A stretch of 64,000 nucleotides of DNA. Source: Corylus avellana. Taxonomy: Eukaryota; Streptophyta; Magnoliopsida; Fagales; Betulaceae. The stretch is taken from positions 18,909,220-18,973,219 of the forward strand of contig NC_081546.1 of the NCBI RefSeq assembly GCF_901000735.1, written 5' to 3'. Shown here piece by piece: positions 24,101 through 36,498 of this stretch; positions within the stretch are counted from its first letter, which is position 1; the number at the start of each line of letters is the position of its first letter. The position numbers and the translations under genes are program-made. The notes under the pieces are model-generated. The model worked only from the letters and a program-made list of their open reading frames with translations. It did no database searches and had not been told where the DNA came from.

Positions 24101-26755
24101 TTATTTGTAACAAAATAGCTTATTTTGCATTCCTTGAATTTTTTTAATATCAAGTCAGGTCATTGTTGTATGCGTCAATTATTAGTTTTTAGTGTTAATA
24201 GCTATGAGACCATTCAGTATCTCACCATTATGACTTGCTCTGCACAAATTTTGCACGCTTTAGAAAAGTGAATTTGATAAGAAAATAGTCTATAGGGGAA
24301 AATGCAGTTTACCCATTTGAAGTTTTAGGAGTTTTTCAATTTTAACCAAAAAGTTTAAAATTGACAATCTACCTCCCTGAAGTTTAAAAAATTGGCAATT
24401 TAAACCTTCCGTTACTAATTTCTGTTAAATTGGATGGAAATTAAAAAAAAAAAAAAAAGCCTGAGGGGAATGATGTAATTTCATAGATTTCCGTCCATTT
24501 AGACGAAAAAATTAAACGGAAGATTTAAATTGCCAATTTTTAAAACTTCAGGGGGGTAAATTGCCAATTTTTGAACTTTGAGGTTAAAATTGAAAAACCC
24601 CTTAAACTTCAAGGGGGTAAACTGCATTTTCCCTTAGTTTATATCACATTTTCTTCAAATTCTGATCTTGTGTTGGTCTGTCACAGTCATACTAAATAAC
24701 AATTAGAAATGGAAATTGATTTCTTTTGTGAAAAAACGACACCTTTTCTTTATTCTCTGAAGAAGTATTATTTGTTCCTTGGATCTGTGCGACTTGAAGC
24801 CAAAAGACTGAAGAAACTATGCAACTCCTTGGATCCAAAAATGGGAGATACTGATAATTACATGAATTATTTCATTCAAATTTAGAGTGAAAGATATAGA
24901 GGGGCACCTCAACAATGCTTTACTAGACATTGGCCAATGTGCACCATTTATGCTGAAAAAAAGATGCAATTCAATGTATTTTGGGAGATCATATTTTTAT
25001 ATACCTGCTCACTCCTTAAAAGTTCTAGTTAAACGTCAGATATATGCTGAAAAAGAAAAAGAAAAAAACAAATTATATTATGCATAAAGCAGCTTCAAGC
25101 TATTGCTTTTTAAGTTTCTGCTGACCATTCAGGTGGCTTCTCTCAAAGACACCATTGCAAAGAAAGATGAGGAGATCGAGCGGTTGCAATTACTTAAAGA
25201 CTTCAAAAATGTGTATCCTGGTGTCAATGGTGAGAAGCGTGGGACAGCCTCTTTGAGATACGGATCTTCCTCCCCAAGCAAAGAATCTGTAGGTGGGATT
25301 CCTCAGCGAAGCCAGAAACCATCAGGTGGGAAAGGGTTAGGACTTCCTGAGAAAGCAGCTTCTGAGCATGAAAATTGTTCAGAGCACAGTGATAAGCATT
25401 CTGAAGCTAACTCCCAGCAGTCCATGGATGACCTTAAATACCAGAAAGAATTTCTCCGGCAATCAGAGGTTGCTGGAGAGGACATAAGTCAGAATATTCC
25501 TGCAGAAGTTGAGATCTTAGGATATGGGGATACAGAGTATGAGGAAAGATTGAGTGTCATGTCTGATGGTGGTCTTTCTGTGGGAACAGAAACTGATGGA
25601 TCTGCAGAAAATGGTATTTTCTCTGAGGGCTCAAGGCAGCTAGATAATCTAGAGAAGTGAGTATTACTCATCTTTTTAAAGCTTTTACAGATATGAAAAA
25701 CATTTGGTGTTAGAAACAATGATCCTTTTTCATTTTGTTCTTTTGTAAAACATAAAATGTGCTATTTTGGGACATTTTGGTGCTTATAAGATCTATATGA
25801 TCTGTCTTTGGTTTTAATAGACACAGATACGAAGTCTCCACAATATGGCAAATATGTCAGATTGTAATTGTGTTTTCTTCATTTGAATGGCATTTCACAT
25901 ACGCCTTGAGTAATGCTTTTTAGTAGAATGTTATACGACTGCTATATAATCCCAAAAAATAAGCCCTTAAGCTTCTTTTCACAACTTCACAATTCTTTTC
26001 CCTCTTTCTCATTACATTCTGATGGGGCTTGTGAAGTTCTTGAAGGAATTAAACTACTCTTGATGCACTTAGATTGGATTATTAATAGTAGACATTCATT
26101 ATTTGCAGTTTTCCTAAAAATCTTCTTGTTCTTCTAAAAACTGATATCTTCAAGTAGGATCAGGATCATTTTTGTGTGAGTGTAATTACCTTATTTGTAT
26201 CTTAAATAAAAGCACAATGTAGCCCTTAGGGCAATTCTTAATGGTGGGTGTGTTGTTGAACCACCCTATATTATTTTGTATTCTTTTTCTCATACACATG
26301 CTAATGATTAATGATTAATAGTCAAATGAATTAATATTTTTTAATCCTATTTCTATTTTATGCAGGCCAAAACTACTATCTAGATCTCCTCGTGTCACAC
26401 GAAAATCTGGAGAGATTGTGAGTAAGGACTCTACAAAGGTGTCATCAAGTACGTAAACTCAGAGTTTTTCACGCCTTTTACAACTGTCATATAATTTGAT
26501 GATGTGGCAATGAAAAAAAAAATTAATGACTAATTTTTACTGTCACGTTATTTTAATTATATGACATTTATGTAGATGTCTAATAAATAACATTATTCTT
26601 CCTTAATTTTTTCGTGAATAAAATTGATAGTCTTGTAATCATTTTCCTTGCATAGCAACTAACCCTCTCACAATTAATTGGTCCTTTCAGAGATTCTTAA
26701 AAGAGCTGGCAGCTCTTCTTCACTCAAGCCTCAAAGTCAAAGACGATGGGTGTAA
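18102..26755 (+). CDS. Kinesin-14 motor protein with calponin-homology domain, 21 exons
   Basis: Coding exons: 18102-18204, 18294-18451, 18553-18660, 19796-20021, 20175-20302, 20393-20476, 20586-20663, 20749-20841, 20944-20988, 21127-21468, 21555-21636, 21721-21816, 21895-22074, 22260-22366, 22456-22634, 22913-23077, 23169-23422, 23579-23742, 25133-25656, 26366-26448, 26691-26755. The exons sum to 3264 nt, so 1087 residues, and every phase is consistent. A CH domain (about residues 35-130, predicted actin or microtubule binding) is followed by a coiled coil (about 330-500). The motor opens with [12 protein letters not shown] (about 515) and has P-loop GQTGSGKT, switch I NERSSRSH and switch [11 protein letters not shown]. 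After it come [19 protein letters not shown] and a Ser-rich tail. The neck-then-motor order identifies minus-end-directed kinesin-14. An in-frame TGA at 18066 supports the first ATG. I cannot assign the exact orthologue. Confidence 0.93.
19410..19690 (+). mobile_element. TRIM-like retroelement remnant in kinesin intron 3
   Basis: Two phrases resemble the initiator-Met tRNA primer site TGGTATCAGAGC: tggtatcacggcc near 19410 and cggtattaaagtc near 19613. The second follows an LTR-like tgttagaatttaattaaatg...ttaaca at about 19538-19612. Short direct-repeat elements with such primer sites are known as TRIMs in plants. The fragment is degraded and the call is tentative. The rest of the 1.1-kb intron shows nothing recognisable. 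Confidence 0.35.
22635..22912 (+). other. U12-type AT-AC intron in the kinesin motor domain
   Basis: The intron begins ATATCCTTTT, the U12 donor consensus, and ends GCGCAC. A branch-site match, TCCCTTGAT, has its A at 22903, about ten bases before the acceptor, where U12 branch points lie. Only this pair of ends keeps the frame, joining ...SDGSQKK to [17 protein letters not shown]. No GT donor in phase is present near the exon end. Removal would need the minor spliceosome. Confidence 0.88.
24295..24634. mobile_element. MULE-type MITE in kinesin intron 18
   Basis: The termini GGGAAAATGCAGTTTACCC are inverted and the similarity extends about 150 bases inward from each side. Flanks tagtctata (24286-24294) and tagtttata (24635-24643) form a 9-bp duplication with one mismatch, as expected for Mutator-like elements. 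There is no coding potential. A central A-run sits near 24445. Confidence 0.75.
26468..26590. repeat. Small MITE-like hairpin in the last kinesin intron
   Basis: The left side, actgtcatataatttgatga, pairs imperfectly with the right side, attttaattatatgacattt. Both resemble the sequence at the start of this window. No target duplication could be fixed. Confidence 0.35.
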
Positions 26756-26756
26756 A

Positions 26757-26785
26757 TTAAAAAAAAAAAAAGGAAAAAAAAAAAA
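26757..26785 (+). mobile_element. Poly(A)-only insertion with 16-bp duplication at the kinesin stop codon
   Basis: The 16 bases agacgatgggtgtaaa occur at 26741-26756 and again at 26786-26801, on either side of an A-rich stretch (tt, 13 A, gg, 12 A). The duplicated bases include the kinesin stop codon TAA at 26753-26755. Such a structure is what a LINE-driven insertion leaves when only the poly(A) tail is copied. The reading frame is unaffected because the first copy keeps the stop. Confidence 0.65.
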
Positions 26786-26974
26786 AGACGATGGGTGTAA
26801 ACTGTAAAGTAAAAGGCAGTCATTGTATTCTTGTTTCTAAAAAAAAATGAAAATTCTTAATATCCACGCACATACATATAATCATTGTTTTGTACATTCT
26901 GTTCATAATTGGTTTTGCACTGCTATGTAGTTTTTGTAATTATCATTGTTCTGATGCCTCTAATTTCATTCATA

Positions 26975-27002
<28 letters not shown>

Positions 27003-27006
<4 letters not shown>

Positions 27007-27250
27007 TTAATTTCGAAACCTGGTCGGGCCATTGCCCAGATTTTGTTGGGACCCACCAAGCCACTGCCCGAACTTTGCTAGAACCCGATCGAGTCCCCAC
27101 AGTGACTGAGTTGGGACGTTGCCGGAACTTGGTCGGGCTTCTACCCGAATCTCATCCGGACCTGCTAGGCCATAATTCGGACTTTGCCGGGATCCGGTTG
27201 GGACCCCGTCGAGCCACCACCCGGACTTTGTCAGGACCTAATTGGGACTT
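27003..27250. repeat. Degenerate GC-rich minisatellite, period about 33 bp
   Basis: Phrases such as ggtcgggccattgcccagat, ccactgcccgaactttgct and ccaccacccggactttgtc recur at intervals near 33 bases in an otherwise AT-rich region. A poly(T) run (26979-27002) lies just before it. Open frames across it are by-products of the period being a multiple of three. Confidence 0.55.
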
Positions 27251-27259
27251 GTTTGAGTA

Positions 27260-29930
27260 ATTTGAATAATTGACAAATCGGTGTTAAGCGTAACGAGACC
27301 CTTAAGTAAACACTTGTCCTCTGTGGTGGTTAATTATTATTATTACTGCTAGCACATAACTAGCACAAGATTATTCTTTATAATTTAATTTTAAAATTTA
27401 AACACATCTCCATCTTAATTACTTTTCATGTGAAAATATCTATTATACCTCTTTTAATGAAAAGACATATTAAAGGTTATACACCAGTACATTATTGAAC
27501 ATGCACTTTGTTTTTTTTTTTTTTTTAAGTGTATCGAACATGTACTTAATGACTCAATCACACACAAATGAATTAAAACATAAGACCATTGAATTTAGTT
27601 TAATTTATATAAACTAAAACATGGTAAGATCTTTTTTTCCCTTCAGAGTAGTTTAAAATGAAAAGAAGTATAAAGAGAAAAAGAGAAAAAAAAAAAATAG
27701 CAAGAATAAAACTTGAATTCTAATTATGAAAGCATTAATAGAAATTAGTAAGAATATATTATATTGTTGGTGTGATAGCTATTATATTTCAATACAAATA
27801 AAATTCTATACTTTTGAACATTTGAAGAAGAAGAAAAAAATAATAATAAACACAAAGAAAAATAAACAAAATATTTTTTTATGAATACAAAATTTTTATT
27901 CAACATTTAATGTAATCAAATAAAACTTCTCACATCAGATTCAATGCTTAATTACCTATCTTGTGTTTCCAACAAACGAAAATATTTTGTCTTTTTGCAC
28001 CGTAATCAAATAAAATTTTTCTTTCTTTTGCCTGAAAATCTCATAAAACATTCAAATGAATTACAACATATTTGTAAAAATGTTAAAATATTTTTTCTCA
28101 TGTGAGTAGTTTAAAATGAAAATAATAACAAGAAGAAAACATGTGGATTTTGATTATCAAAGCATTAGTTTTTAATATTAGGGTTAAATACTAAATACCT
28201 CCCTGGAGTTTTATTACTTTATTTTTTTTCCCTCTCGGGGTTTAATTTTTATCACAGGAGGTCCAAGTAGTTTTGATAATAGACAAAGTTAGTCCTCCGT
28301 TAGTTGACTTAACGGAATTCCACGTGGAACAATCAAATGTTGACACGTGGCATCTACTTAATTTTTTTAAAAATAAAAAAAATGTAAAAAAAAAAAAAAA
28401 TCAAAAAAAAAGGAAAAAAAATTGGGGGTGGCCAAGGCTCCAAGGGGGTGGCTTCAGCCACCCCCAGTGGGTACTGAGGGTGGCTCGGCCACCCCCATGG
28501 AGCCTAGGGGGTGTCCGAAACCATCCCCAATGGTTTCGACCACCCCCTTGGGCACCAAGGGAGTTGGTCGCACACTCTTAAGTGGGTGCGGCCGAGCCAC
28601 CCCTATCTCGGTTAAAATGGGGCTGCCAGTTACCCCCCACAAGTAAGTACGAAGCCACCCCCCCAAATTTTAAGCCAAGAACCACCCCTAATTTTTTTTT
28701 TTCTTTACCTTTTTTTTTAATTTAAAAAAAAAAAAAACTTAAATAGGTGTCACGTGTCAACATCTGATTAATCCACGTGGAATTTAGTTAAGTCAACTAA
28801 CGGTCAACTAATAGAATGACTAATTTGGACTATTGTCAAAACTACAAGGACCTCTTGTGATAAAAATCAAACCCTAGGGGGGAAAAAAATAAAGTTATGA
28901 AACCCTAGGGGGGTATTTAGTATTTAACCCTTAATATTATTGGTCTGATACCTATTATATTTCAATGAAAATTAAAATTCATATAATTATAAACATTCTA
29001 ACAAAATACAAAGCAAACTAAACGAACTATTTTTTTATGAATACAAAATAAAACAAAATCTTTCACTGAACCTTTAATGCAATCAAATCAATCCTCACAT
29101 AAGGTGCAATGCTTATCTTTGGTATTTCGAAAGTATTTATGTTCGATTTATGCTTATTAATCAAATAAATGTTTGCCTAGTTTTACTTTCAAAAGTATAA
29201 AAACACTTTCAAAAATGGTCGAGCATCGACTAAATCACATAAACAAAACAAAAAATTAAGTAAAACATAAGAGCCTGTATTTTAGTTTAATTCATATACA
29301 TTAAAACATGTTTAAATCTTGGTTCGTATAAGTATATATAATTTAAAATGAAAAGTATAAAAAATAAAAAATAAACTAAAAAAGAAAAAAGAATACATGA
29401 ATTATAATATAAAAAATTAGTTGGAATATTTAATATTTTTAGTGTGATATCTATTGAAAAAAATATATCAACACTTTGAAAATCTGTTTCCAATTTCCTA
29501 GCATCAAATCCTACATATTGTTAAAAAAATTTATAAAAAAAATCATATATATGGTTATATATATATATATATATACTACCATTTTTTTTTTTTTTTTTAA
29601 AAAAAAGTAGCAAAAAGAATACATGGATTATAATATAGAAAATTAGCATGAATATTTAATATTTTTAGTGTGGCATCTATAATATTTCAATACAAATCAA
29701 ACGCATATAATTTTAAACATTTGAAAAAAAAAAAATCATACAAAGGAAAATAAACAATTTTTTTTTGTTTTTTAATAAAAATTTGTTCCTATAGATGAAA
29801 TTAGTTTAAAATAAAAAGTATAAAGAGAAAAAAAAAAAATTAGCCTTTTAAAAAAATGGGCTATATGGCCGATTTTTATTTTATTTTATTTTATTATTAT
29901 TATTATTTTTTTATGACTTATATGGCCGAT
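27260..29930. repeat. AT-rich module repeated about four times
   Basis: The phrase tagtttaaaatgaaaa and a following block (tgtgatagctattatatttcaatac and variants) recur from about 27645, 28106, 29336 and 29797. Once the inserted 759 bases (MITE plus duplication) are removed, the spacings are about 461, 471 and 461. No gene is seen. The region is flanked by A- and T-rich runs and a TTATT microsatellite near 29876-29910. Confidence 0.5.
28181..28930. mobile_element. MULE-type MITE with GC-rich core and 9-bp target duplication
   Basis: Inverted arms of about 190 bases begin GGGTTAAATACTAAATACC and end in its near complement. The flanks are the same 9 bases, ttaatatta (28172-28180 and 28931-28939). 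The core at about 28420-28680 is packed with gggggtggc and gccaccccc motifs in both orientations, so it could fold into strong hairpins. There is no coding potential beyond frames generated by the repeats. Confidence 0.85.
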
Positions 29931-30343
29931 TATGAGTAGTTTTCTTTTGTTTTTTTTGTTTTTTTTTTTAAATGGGATTCCAATATTTCATTAAGCCAAA
30001 ATGTCTTGATTGGTGATTACAATATCCCTAATGCATGGGGGTATATATTCCTTCCAACTAGTGTCTTCAGTGATCTTTAGAGCCATTTTCGCGAGTCGAT
30101 GTATAGCTTCATTAGCCTCCCTCTTGACATGGTTGATACTCCAATGTTGGATTCGTTGGAGAAGGTTCTTAGCATCGTCCACCAGATGGTCATAAGTAGT
30201 CTAGCAGCTGTTCTCACTATGAATTGCATTTACCACCTCAAGCGAATCGCCTTCAAGGTTTATGCTGGAGAACCCCATCTGTAAGCCAAAATCCACCGAC
30301 GCCCACGCAACAAACGCCTCAACTACCGCTGGGTCTGATATCC

Positions 30344-31863
30344 TGATGTGGTATTTTTGTGTCCAAAAATATCAATAATAAAAATAAACACTCGCAATAG
30401 TACGAATCCTGTAGGATAGGGCTATATTGAGGGTGTCGAACCTCAAGGACTGCAGGGGTTTTATTATCAAAATTCGAAAGATTAAAATTAACTTAATTAA
30501 AAAGAGAATTGATTTGATTTTCTTTAAAACTTAAAGTGCATGAAAATAAAAGAGATTTAAAATAAGAGAGAGTGTAGGGTATTGACTTCACCTCTATCCG
30601 CACAACAATGGCTAATCATAATTAATCCCAGAAATTCATTCTATACATGTTATAAATAAACAAGAAACTACCTTACTAAAGAATAAGCATAATCTATCTT
30701 CGGTTGGCACGAATCGTCCACCTAACCACTAAGATGCGGTACGACCCGTCTTCCATAGGTATAAATTATCAAACTCTTTAACAGGATACATACAATCAAT
30801 GAATAAGTGTAACCCATCTTCAGTTGGCACAGACTGTCTACCTAAATTACACTAAACTAGGATGTAGTACAATCTGTCTTCCCTAGGCATGGCCTATCAA
30901 ATCCTATTGATCATATGTCAATTAAACCCATTGTATAACCATCATCTTCATAATCACAGAAAACAAGAATGATTTGAGATCAATAAAAGTAAAATACTTT
31001 TTAAGACAAGAGAATGATTTCACAAATATTGATTTTGGAATTTAAGAATAATTGCATTTCATATGAAGAACATAAATCAATTGTAGCAATCCTCATAGTT
31101 ATACAATCAACATACATAAATTGAAAATCTAGAAATTAAATACAATCAAACCATTGTGCTTGGATAGGGTTACATCAACACCCCACAAAGGGGTTTAGCC
31201 GCTCATGATCTTCTAAGCCCCAAAGACAAATTTATGATTTCTAGCTCTAAGAAGCGGTGTGTTTTTTCTCAATGCTTAGAGGCATATTTATAGGGCTTAG
31301 GAGACTCCTAGAAGCCCTAGTAATCCTAGAAATTTCAGAGATTTAAGTCCAAGTTCAATTAGGATAAAGAAAACCTAAGTCCAAATCGGAATAGGATTCG
31401 CACAGAATTGCGTTCATATATTGCGGGGCGATTTTGGCATTGCGACGCTTCGAATTAGGAAAATGCTATTTCATAATGATTTGTATCAATTTGAGTTAGC
31501 TTTCCAACGCCGCTTGAATCACCTCAATCGGATATTTGAACTAAAATTTATGGCGAAAATACTGAGACGTATGCAGAATCCAAATTTGAATCCAATCCGA
31601 TTTTGACTCCAATTTGAGAAATTCCGAATTAATCCTTTTCTTTATTTGATTAAACTTAACCACAACATATAAGTCCTCTGTTATGATTGGCTAAGCTTAA
31701 TCATCTCAAAGTGTGCTTTTAAGCCCAAAATCAATGGAATTAATTGCATCTCTATTTATAACCTGAAAATACAAAAACAAAACAAAATCAAACAAATAAC
31801 AACACTAAGGAATTAACATATGCAAATTAAGGGGCTTGAATGTGCAACATTCAGCGCTTATCA
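30344..31863 (-). repeat. 3' LTR of the gag-protease element
   Basis: It pairs over its full length with 36522-38041. The polypurine tract gtttgggggtg (minus strand, 31864-31874) abuts its start, which fixes the orientation. Confidence 0.88.
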
Positions 31864-33515
31864 CACCCCCAAACTTACATATTGCTAGTCTCTTAGCAAT
31901 ACAAAACAGAAAATAAACTGAAAAATAAAAAGATAAATCCATCTTTCGTGGGATATACGATTGCATTTAGCGTATGCAACAAGCCTTTTAAACCCCTAGG
32001 AGTTCCCTAAAAGACGAGCGAAGTCTCGTGAGGGTTTTCCAGGAATGATACCCACAAACATTGTCATCATTATGTCATTCAAAAGGATAAAGCATCACAA
32101 AAATAATGGTTCTCATTCATTAGCATGCTTAAAATTATAAACCCCATCTTCAAAATTCCAAAGAATTTACAAGTCAAATCACTTACAAATGGCAGATTGA
32201 GATACACAAATTTCAATTAGTGCAAAGTGAACCAATACATAGTCATGAGGCTTCAAAATAATTCCAATATGAATGAATTGCCATCTCAAAATTCATTGGA
32301 CTTCATATCAAATGAAACAACCAAGGCATACATTTTTTTTTTCTTTTCTTTTATTTATTTATTTATTTTTTAAATTTTTTTTAAGGGCTTTGTAATGCTT
32401 AGCTCCCTTAAGCTTTCTAGTTGACCCATGTATCGAGTGTAAGGCCAATGTCTCCCAAACCAAATGGCTTTAGGGCACTAGGTGTAAAGACACTCCTAAG
32501 GACTTACTAACTCGAGTCAAAAAGGCTACGAAGCTAAGCTAGACATTTTATTAATCAACCCAAAAATTTCACTTTTTGACGCGAACATTCACTGCTTAAT
32601 GAGGCAAGAGATCCAGTTACTTAGCGAAAAATTCAAACTTGATTTTTTTTTTTTTTTTATTATTATTTTTTTTAGCATGCCAAAGTTATCCATCCAATAT
32701 GTCACCCAACATAATTCAAGACATTGAAAATAAAGATAATTGGTCTTAAAATTCATACCTCACAGACATGTGCTAGTGTGCTCAAGATAGATTTAAATTG
32801 AAACAAGAAGCATCTCATGTTGCCAAAAGTAAGTAACAAGACCCAAAATTCCTAAGTCATATGATCATGTGTTCACAAATTTAAGCTTACCAATGAAATT
32901 TAAACCAAAATCAAAGCTCAACCATATGCTTAAGAATGACATAACAACAGAAATAGACCATGTTTTATTTTTCATACCCCCAAACTTGAATCATACATTG
33001 TCCCCAATGTATGGATAGACCTAAAGAATAAAATCAAGAGTATATGAATACCTAAATGAGCAGATGTGGAGTATATCATACCCCCAACTTGAATGCAAAA
33101 ACACATGTCCTAAAAATAAAGTGATACTCCAACCAAATACCAATCAGGTGCACACATTGTTGTAAAAAGATAAACAAAGAATGAAGCAACAATGGATAAA
33201 ATAAACCTGGATGGAGATCATATGCCCTGATGGAGTGAAGAGTCAAGCGCATAGGGCCTGCACTTGATCCTATGAGGTATGTCTCAATGTAAGTCCGAGT
33301 CCCAAAGGATCTTACTTCGATCCTTCAGAAGTCCAATCAAGCTCTTCCATCCCTTCTTCTTTATGATCATGTAGCACTCCACAAGGAAGAGGATTCCTCT
33401 TAACATCCCAAAACTGCTTCTCTCAGGTAATAGGTCTTGATGCTCCCCATGACGATGTTTAGGGTGTTTGTCCCGAACTGGTTTCATGATCAATCTCTTG
33501 TCTCTATGGGAGTTC

Positions 33516-36082
33516 TTAAAAACTAGGGTAGCCAGAGAATTTGCCAAAAAAAATTTCCATCCCAATGAAATCAACTTCAGCAACCTCTGATTGAAATATG
33601 TCCCTTGTGGGGTTGTCATCAGGTGGTGGAGTACTTGAAGTGAGAGGCGTAGGCTCCGGTGGGTTGCTCCATGATGGGACTTCAGATAGAGGATCAGGAG
33701 GTGGTTCTTCAACAGTTTCTCCAATGTCATCCAAGAAAAAACATGTATTTTGATCAGGTGCATTCTGGAAGGCATTGAAGATGTTCAGTCTGATCTTCAA
33801 ATTCCCAAAGGAGATCTTCATTACTCCGGTCCGACAATTGATGCATGCATTGCCTGTGGCGAGGAAAGGACGCCCAAGGATGACTGGAATCTGCTTCTCT
33901 GGATTTAAGACCGGTTCTGTGTCCAGAACTATAAAGTCAACTGGATAGTAGATCTTGTCCACCTTGATAATGACATCTTCCACAATCCCACGGGGTTTCT
34001 TGATTGAGCGGTCAGCCAATTGCAAGACAGTACTTGTCGGTTTCAATTCCCTTAAGCCCAGTTTCTGATATACCGAGTATGAAAGCAGATTAACACCAGC
34101 TCCTAAGTCGAGCAGAGCTCTCTCAATCTCAGTGTTTCCGATGATGAACGAAATTGTAGGCGCCCCGGGGTCTTTGAACTTTGGAGGAGTGTTATGTTGA
34201 ATCAGAGAACTTACTTGCTTGGTAAGAATGACCTTCTTGGGAATGTGCTTCTGATTCTTCCTCTTTTGAGTGCACAAGTCTTTGAGAAATTTTGCATAGG
34301 CTGAAATTTGCTTGATGGCATCAAGGAGTGGGACGTTGATTTGAACCTATTTGAAGGTTTCCATCATGTCTTGTATCGTTTCTCCTTGTTTCCCGAAGTG
34401 GGAAGGTGCCTTGAGACATTTTGGGAAAGGGGCCTTAGGCTCATATGGTACCTTAGGAGTGGGGGTAGATGATGAAGATGGCGAAGCCTCTTTGCTCACT
34501 TGCTTACCCTTGTCCTGATGCAGATTCTGTGGGGCCTCAATTTGCTCATCCTTCTTTTCTTCCACATGATTGTCAACCAGTCTTCCGCTTCGCAATGTGG
34601 TGACGGCTTGAACTTGCTCCAGTTGAGATGTGCTTCCTTCTACCATGTATAGTCCCCTAGGGTTAGTCACTGGCTGACTTGGAAGCCTTCCTTCTTCCCT
34701 CCTGTTGAGGGTATTGGCAAGTTCTCCGACTTGAGCTTCTAGCTTGGCAATGGAGTGGGTATGTGAGTTTACTCTTTCCTCTTGAGATTTGATTGATTGC
34801 TTTATCTCGCTGGTCAGCTCATTCACTGCTTTTAGAATCCGATCCTCAAAATTAGACTCTGATGGAGACTGGTAGTGCTGCTGTGGAGGCCGGTAAGTGG
34901 AATGAGGTTGGTAAGGCTGCCTGTTGGATTGAGCTTGATTGTATGGCCCTGGGGCTGAGTTGCCCGAATTTGAATTCTCCCACGAGAAATTTGGATGATT
35001 TCTCCACCCGGGGTTGTAGGTATTGAAGTACTGATCATTACCTGGTCTGGAGAAAGCTGCATTAACCTGCTCATTTGCAATATCAGTATAATTTCTAGTA
35101 ACAGGGCAGTTATTTACCTGATGCATAGGACTGGAACAGAATGAGCATGATTCAATGTGTGTGTGAGTAGCATTAGGAGCAAAACCAGCAGTCAACAGAA
35201 CTTGGTCTAGCTTCTTGGAGATAGCTTCAACCACTTGGTTGGCCATGTTTGGGGAATGGCCTGCCTCATACAAACTCTCCTTCTTGAGTGCTTTAGGTGC
35301 TGGTGCCCTCCGTCTAGTGGAAACCTACTGAAGAGAATTGTTACTCAAGTTTTCAAACATAAACCAAGCTTCATCTTCACTTTTTAACATGAATGTTCCC
35401 CCACATGATGCATCCACCATTTTTCTATTGGACTCGGTCAGGCCATCATAAAAACACTGCACGAGCTGCCATTTCGGGACAGCGTGGTGTGGACGTGATT
35501 GAAGCAAACACTGCAACCTATCCCAAGTCTCATGGAAATCTTCTCCCTCATACTGGGAGAAGGTAGTGATGGCTCTCCTAGTATCATTGGTCATTCCTAT
35601 GAGAAAATACTTCTTAAGAAATTCTTGCTGCAATTGAGTCCAAGAAGTAATAGAGTTAGTTGTTAAGGATTGGAACCAATGTTTCGCTTTTTCCTTGAGG
35701 GAGAAAGGGAAAAGACGCATCCTTAGGGCATCCTCAGTGAATCCATTCATTTTAGTGGTATCACAAATTGCTTCAAAATCATGAGGAAGTCATAAGGATT
35801 TTCAGTGCTAAGCCCTAGGAAAGAAGGTAAACTTCGTATAGTGCTGGGTTTAATTTCATAATGGGTTGCCGTAATTTCTGGCAACCGGAGACATGTGGGA
35901 GTAGTGTAAGTGGTAGGAAGATAATGATCTTGCAAAGCTACGTGATTACCGTCTCCCATGGTCTCAGTGGAGCGCTCTTTTAGCAAATTAGGGGTCCTTA
36001 GGGATCTAATTCGTCTAAGAGTGCGTTCAATTTCAAGGTCGCAAGAAATTAATGGAAAAGACAAAGAACGGCGACCTAGCAT
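33516..36082 (-). pseudogene. gag and aspartic protease of the LTR element
   Basis: From an ATG at 36082 the protein reads through the gag capsid-like domain (ALRMRLFPFSLKEKAKHWF near 35720). A zinc-finger-like CSFCSSPMHQVNNCP lies near 35140. The protease has ERALLDLGAGVNLLSYSVY and the downstream LGRPFLATGNACINC (34140-33830). The protease carries DLGA where most retroviral-type enzymes have DTGA or DSGA, a variant common in this plant group. A frameshift near 35780 and in-frame stops near 35325 and 34345 interrupt the reading. Nothing from pol follows, and 31875-33280 is noncoding. Confidence 0.82.
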
Positions 36083-36218
36083 AAACTAAACAGGAAATAA
36101 AAAATAAAATAATAAATAATAAAAAAAAAAGAACAGAAAAAAGAAGCTAAAACAGAAAAGAACAAAGCTCACAAACGGCCTTAGCTGCATTGAGGGTTCT
36201 GGATGCAAGCTGCCGTAA

Positions 36219-36345
36219 GTGCGCTCGATCGCACGACAAGGTGCGCTCGAGCGCACTGTCGCAGATGGGTGCTAGCGCACGAGGAGAGGGCTCGAGCGCT
36301 GCTGACTTGGTGCCTGCTGAAGTGCGTCCGTGCGCTCGATCGCAG
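36219..36345. repeat. Cluster of GC-rich palindromes in the element leader
   Basis: The 16-base gtgcgctcgagcgcac at 36241-36256 is a perfect palindrome. Near-copies gtgcgctcgatcgcac and tgcgctcgatcgcag lie at 36219 and 36330, with partial motifs between. They sit between the primer site and gag, where packaging or dimerisation signals would be expected. Confidence 0.7.
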
Positions 36346-36498
36346 TCACAGAGAAAGCAGCTACGGACCTGTTTGCAAATTCTAAAAAAAATAATAAAAA
36401 CCAAACACAACATAATTAAAATTAGCAACTTAAAATAGAAAAATAAATCATTAAGCTAAAATTAATCCCAAAATTTAGATAATGAAACCGTTAAGCAG

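Noticed and set aside
28273..28666. Pro/Gly-rich open frames near the MITE core
   Set aside because: They are generated by the gggggtggc and gccaccccc repeats on both strands and do not resemble a protein family.
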